In this document: in pieces, positions 6,301 through 8,306 of the stretch | How the letters are laid out: every line of letters begins with the position of its first letter | Numbering within the stretch: position 1 is the stretch's first letter | Origin: Nitrospiraceae bacterium | GTDB taxonomy: Bacteria; Nitrospirota; Nitrospiria; Nitrospirales; Nitrospiraceae | DNA length: 8,306 nt | NCBI GenBank assembly: GCA_005793285.1 | Contig: SXPO01000175.1 | Coordinates: 1-8,306 of the forward strand | Direction: 5' to 3' | Made by a program: the position numbers and the translations under genes | Notes under the pieces: generated by a model | Told to the model about the DNA's origin: nothing | Database searches by the model: none | Seen by the model: the letters and a program-made list of their open reading frames with translations, nothing else

Positions 6301-6306
6301 ATTATA
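6301..6306 (-). promoter_or_regulatory. Perfect -10 box TATAAT just before slt, implying a near-leaderless mRNA
   Basis: The minus strand reads TATAAT (6306-6301) followed by GAACGGCG and the slt ATG (6292). A start site at the usual distance would fall one or two bases before the ATG. The -35 region at a 17-base spacing (CTTTCA) matches only 3 of 6. The arm of an inverted repeat abuts this box on its upstream side. Confidence 0.4.
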
Positions 6307-6307
6307 T

Positions 6308-6371
6308 ACAGCATGAGCCGCAATGAAAGAAGTTTTACAACCGCATCATGACTCGGCGCTCCTCATGCTGT
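6308..6371. repeat. 10-bp perfect inverted repeat in the slt-rlmN divergent promoter region
   Basis: ACAGCATGAG (6308-6317) and CTCATGCTGT (6362-6371) are exact reverse complements 44 bases apart. Next to them, CCG (6318-6320) and CGG (6354-6356) can extend the pairing with a bulge. One arm directly abuts the slt -10 box; the other lies about 16 bases before TATGAT (6387-6392), a possible -10 for rlmN. The whole 129-base divergent region holds no gene. A paired operator for one regulator of both genes is the natural reading, but no family can be named. Confidence 0.5.
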
Positions 6372-6421
6372 CGGTTCATTCTCACTTATGATAGGCTCTT
6401 CGTCCCAACACGAGATCGGGA

Positions 6422-7516
6422 ATGCTCTGTATGCCGACACTGCCCGTTCCAACCAACTTATTGGCCCTTACTGAACCGCAGATGGTGAAGTTTGTCCGCG
6501 CACAGGGCTGGCCGAATTATCGGGCCGGACAAATCCTCCGCTGGCTGTACCGCCGACGCGCGCGCGCCATCGCCCAGCTGACCGACCTGCCTTCCCGCGA
6601 TCGATCGGCATTGGGCGAGATCGCAATCGTCGGGCGCGCACCCCACTGTACAATGTTGCCGTCTCAGGACGGCACGAGAAAATTACTGTTGACGCTCGAC
6701 GATGGATTACTGATTGAAGCCGTGCTCATCCCCGACGACGATCGGCTGACACTGTGTGTCTCTACCCAAGTCGGCTGCATGTTGGACTGCGGCTTCTGCC
6801 TGACCGGCACCATGGGCCTGAAACGCAATCTCAAAGCCCACGAAATCGTCGATCAAGTCTTGACCGCTCAGGACCAGCTCAAGGCCGGCGAGCGAATCAC
6901 CAATCTGGTCTTCATGGGAATGGGAGAGCCCTTGGCCAATGTGGACGCGCTCGAAACGGCCATTACCTGCTTGACCGATACGTCGTGGGGCCTTGGATGG
7001 TCGCCCAGACGGATCGTCGTATCGACGGCAGGGCTCGCGTCCCGTTTGAAACGAGTCGCGGCTCTCGGCGTCAATCTGGCTATCTCCCTCAATGCCACCA
7101 CGGAAGAACAGCGCCGGGAGCTCATGCCCGCCGCCAGCGAAATCGCATCACTTAAATCATTACTGGCAGCCTGCCGCCGGTATCCCCTGGCGCCGACCCG
7201 GCGGCTGACCTTTGAGTATGTCCTGCTGGCGAATGTCAACGACCGGACGATAGACGCCCAGCGTTTGACGACTCTGCTTCGAGGCATGAAGTGCAAAGTG
7301 AATCTGATCCCGTTCAACGAATTTCCTGGAAGCCGTTTCCATCGCCCTCCGGATCGCGATGTGCTCCGATTTCAATCCACACTCCGCCAGGCCGGAATCG
7401 ATGTATTCGTCCGTAAAAGCAGGGGACGCGACGTGCTCGGCGCGTGCGGACAACTCGGGAATCTTCCCGCAGACCGAGGATCAGTTACCTTGACACCTAT
7501 CGAATCCCGTTGTTAG
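6422..7516 (+). CDS. rlmN: Dual-specificity 23S rRNA (A2503)/tRNA (A37) C2-methyltransferase RlmN
   Basis: A radical-SAM enzyme that methylates C2 of A2503 in 23S rRNA and of A37 in some tRNAs, acting in the cytoplasm. The 364 residues begin with the RlmN accessory domain (about 15-70). The radical-SAM CxxxCxxC cluster motif is C119-C123-C126 in QVGCMLDCGFCLTG. The conserved Cys112 in LTLCVSTQ and Glu99 correspond to E. coli C118 and E105. GMGEPLAN (binding SAM) and SLNATTEEQRRELMP follow in family order. The methyl-carrying Cys is C342 in GACGQL. All key residues are therefore present. ATG 6422 has no good ribosome-binding site; ATG 6431 (codon 4) is an alternative with GGGA 9 bases upstream. 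It is transcribed away from slt, and the M16 peptidase follows after 25 bases. Confidence 0.96.
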   Translation: MLCMPTLPVPTNLLALTEPQMVKFVRAQGWPNYRAGQILRWLYRRRARAIAQLTDLPSRDRSALGEIAIVGRAPHCTMLPSQDGTRKLLLTLDDGLLIEAVLIPDDDRLTLCVSTQVGCMLDCGFCLTGTMGLKRNLKAHEIVDQVLTAQDQLKAGERITNLVFMGMGEPLANVDALETAITCLTDTSWGLGWSPRRIVVSTAGLASRLKRVAALGVNLAISLNATTEEQRRELMPAASEIASLKSLLAACRRYPLAPTRRLTFEYVLLANVNDRTIDAQRLTTLLRGMKCKVNLIPFNEFPGSRFHRPPDRDVLRFQSTLRQAGIDVFVRKSRGRDVLGACGQLGNLPADRGSVTLTPIESRC

Positions 7517-7519
7517 CAT
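7490..7519 (+). promoter_or_regulatory. Possible sigma-70-type promoter for the M16 peptidase, spanning the rlmN stop
   Basis: A perfect TTGACA (7490-7495) in the last codons of rlmN is followed, after 18 bases, by TAGCAT (7514-7519), 4 of 6 to the -10 box. The TAG of this box is the rlmN stop codon. Transcription would start near 7526, about 16 bases before the peptidase ATG. Co-transcription with rlmN remains possible, since no terminator separates them. Confidence 0.4.
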
Positions 7520-7541
7520 ACTGGGTGTTGCTTATCCCATC

Positions 7542-8306
7542 ATGACGCGGCCGGCTCTCCACTACTATTCGACGACGTGCCTCCTTGCAGCGCTTCTTGC
7601 GCTCTCTGACGCCGCTTCGTCAATGGCCCTCGAACCTCTTGAGCATGTGCTGTCTAACGGCATGAAAGTGCTGCTGGTCGAGGTCCCGAAGGCCCCGGTG
7701 GCGACAGTGCAAGTGTGGTACAAGGTCGGCTCCCGAAACGAAGTGATGGGCCGTGCTGGACTCTCCCACATGCTCGAACACATGATGTTCAAAGGCACGG
7801 CGAAATATCCCAAAGGGTCCTTTTCCCGCATCATCCGCAAGAACGGCGGGATCGACAATGCGTTTACCAGCCAAGACTTCACCGCCTATTTCGAAAACCT
7901 CGCCGCCGATCGCGTCGAACTGGCGCTGGAGCTTGAAGCGGACCGCATGCAGGGCCTGATTCTCGATAACAACGAATTTACGACCGAACGTGAAGTCGTC
8001 AAAGAAGAGCGGCGGTTGAGAAGCGAGGATGATCCGCAAGGCGCGCTGGTCGAAGCCTTGTTTGCACAAACGTTCCTAAGCCATCCCTATCATTGGCCGG
8101 TTATCGGCTGGTTTGCCGATCTCGATGCAATGTCGCTCGACGACTTGCAGCGCCACTACGACACATTTTATTCTCCCAACAATGCCACCCTGATCGTCGT
8201 GGGCGACATCAAAGCCGACACCCTGCTCCCGACGATCACACACCTCTTCGAGCCGATTCCCAAAGGGCCTTCGCCCAAACAGACCATCTCGGCAGAGCCG
8301 GAGCAA
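7542..8306 (+). CDS. Secreted M16-family zinc metallopeptidase, N-terminal part (runs off right edge)
   Basis: Pitrilysin-family (M16) zinc peptidase resembling PqqL and processing-peptidase beta subunits. The 255 codons present cover the signal peptide and most of the first catalytic half. Residues 1-29 look like an export signal with the core CLLAALLAL and a likely cut near SMA, so the mature enzyme should act in the periplasm or at the envelope. The inverted zinc motif HxxEH is HMLEH (76-80), and the third ligand is E155 or E156 in EREVVKEERR, at the expected spacing. KNGGIDNAFTSQDFTAYFE (100-118) and PYHWPVIGW are also typical of the family. The site is intact, so this is an active-type subunit. 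No strong ribosome-binding site precedes ATG 7542. Such peptidases often sit beside an inactive M16 partner, which would lie beyond the right edge. The substrate cannot be told. Confidence 0.92.
   Translation, partial: MTRPALHYYSTTCLLAALLALSDAASSMALEPLEHVLSNGMKVLLVEVPKAPVATVQVWYKVGSRNEVMGRAGLSHMLEHMMFKGTAKYPKGSFSRIIRKNGGIDNAFTSQDFTAYFENLAADRVELALELEADRMQGLILDNNEFTTEREVVKEERRLRSEDDPQGALVEALFAQTFLSHPYHWPVIGWFADLDAMSLDDLQRHYDTFYSPNNATLIVVGDIKADTLLPTITHLFEPIPKGPSPKQTISAEPEQ

Noticed and set aside
7620..8069. 149-codon minus-strand open frame at the right end
   Set aside because: It is antisense to the M16 peptidase, whose plus-strand frame carries HxxEH and a signal peptide.
1..8306. CRISPR arrays, insertion sequences, tRNA or rRNA genes, defence islands
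   Set aside because: No direct-repeat array, transposase, terminal repeat pair, or tRNA/rRNA-like sequence was seen; the content is ordinary chromosomal housekeeping genes.

Overview
The window is an 8.3-kb piece of a GC-rich bacterial chromosome made of housekeeping genes. An RNase Y gene, a gene pair resembling zapB-zapA, a TPR-rich soluble lytic transglycosylase and a secreted M16 peptidase fit a Gram-negative, non-enteric bacterium. Gene content and codon style recall Nitrospira (Nitrospirota), but that is an inference from family knowledge, not a database match. I see no mobile element, CRISPR array, tRNA or rRNA.

Layout. Positions 1-2740 (minus strand) hold a tightly overlapping set read right to left: rny (RNase Y), ymdB-type metallophosphoesterase and the N-terminal part of xseA, which runs off the left edge. 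Both junctions are 4-base start/stop overlaps (ATGA and TTGA). Positions 2741-3357 are a 617-base gap without a convincing gene. It holds a perfect 10-bp inverted repeat beside the rny ribosome-binding site, a promoter-like element, and a nested fold just downstream of zapA, the place where ssrS (6S RNA) sits in E. coli. Positions 3358-3901 (minus) hold zapA and, upstream of it, a zapB-like coiled-coil gene. Their likely promoter has a perfect TTGACA box lying over the slt stop codon. Positions 3968-6292 (minus) hold the lytic transglycosylase slt. A 129-base divergent region (6293-6421) with a 10-bp inverted repeat separates it from rlmN (6422-7516, plus). A secreted M16 zinc peptidase (7542 to the right edge, plus) follows, with its own TTGACA-type promoter across the rlmN stop codon.

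Themes: RNA and DNA turnover (rny, ymdB, xseA), FtsZ-ring assembly and wall remodelling (zapB, zapA, slt), ribosome and tRNA modification (rlmN), and envelope proteolysis (M16). I found no clearly new multi-gene system. The most interesting signals are non-coding or at residue level: the rny leader hairpin with its ambiguous start, an Asp-to-Glu change at a presumed RNase Y metal-ligand site, the candidate structured RNA after zapA, the slt-rlmN inverted repeat, and the unusual start region of xseA.
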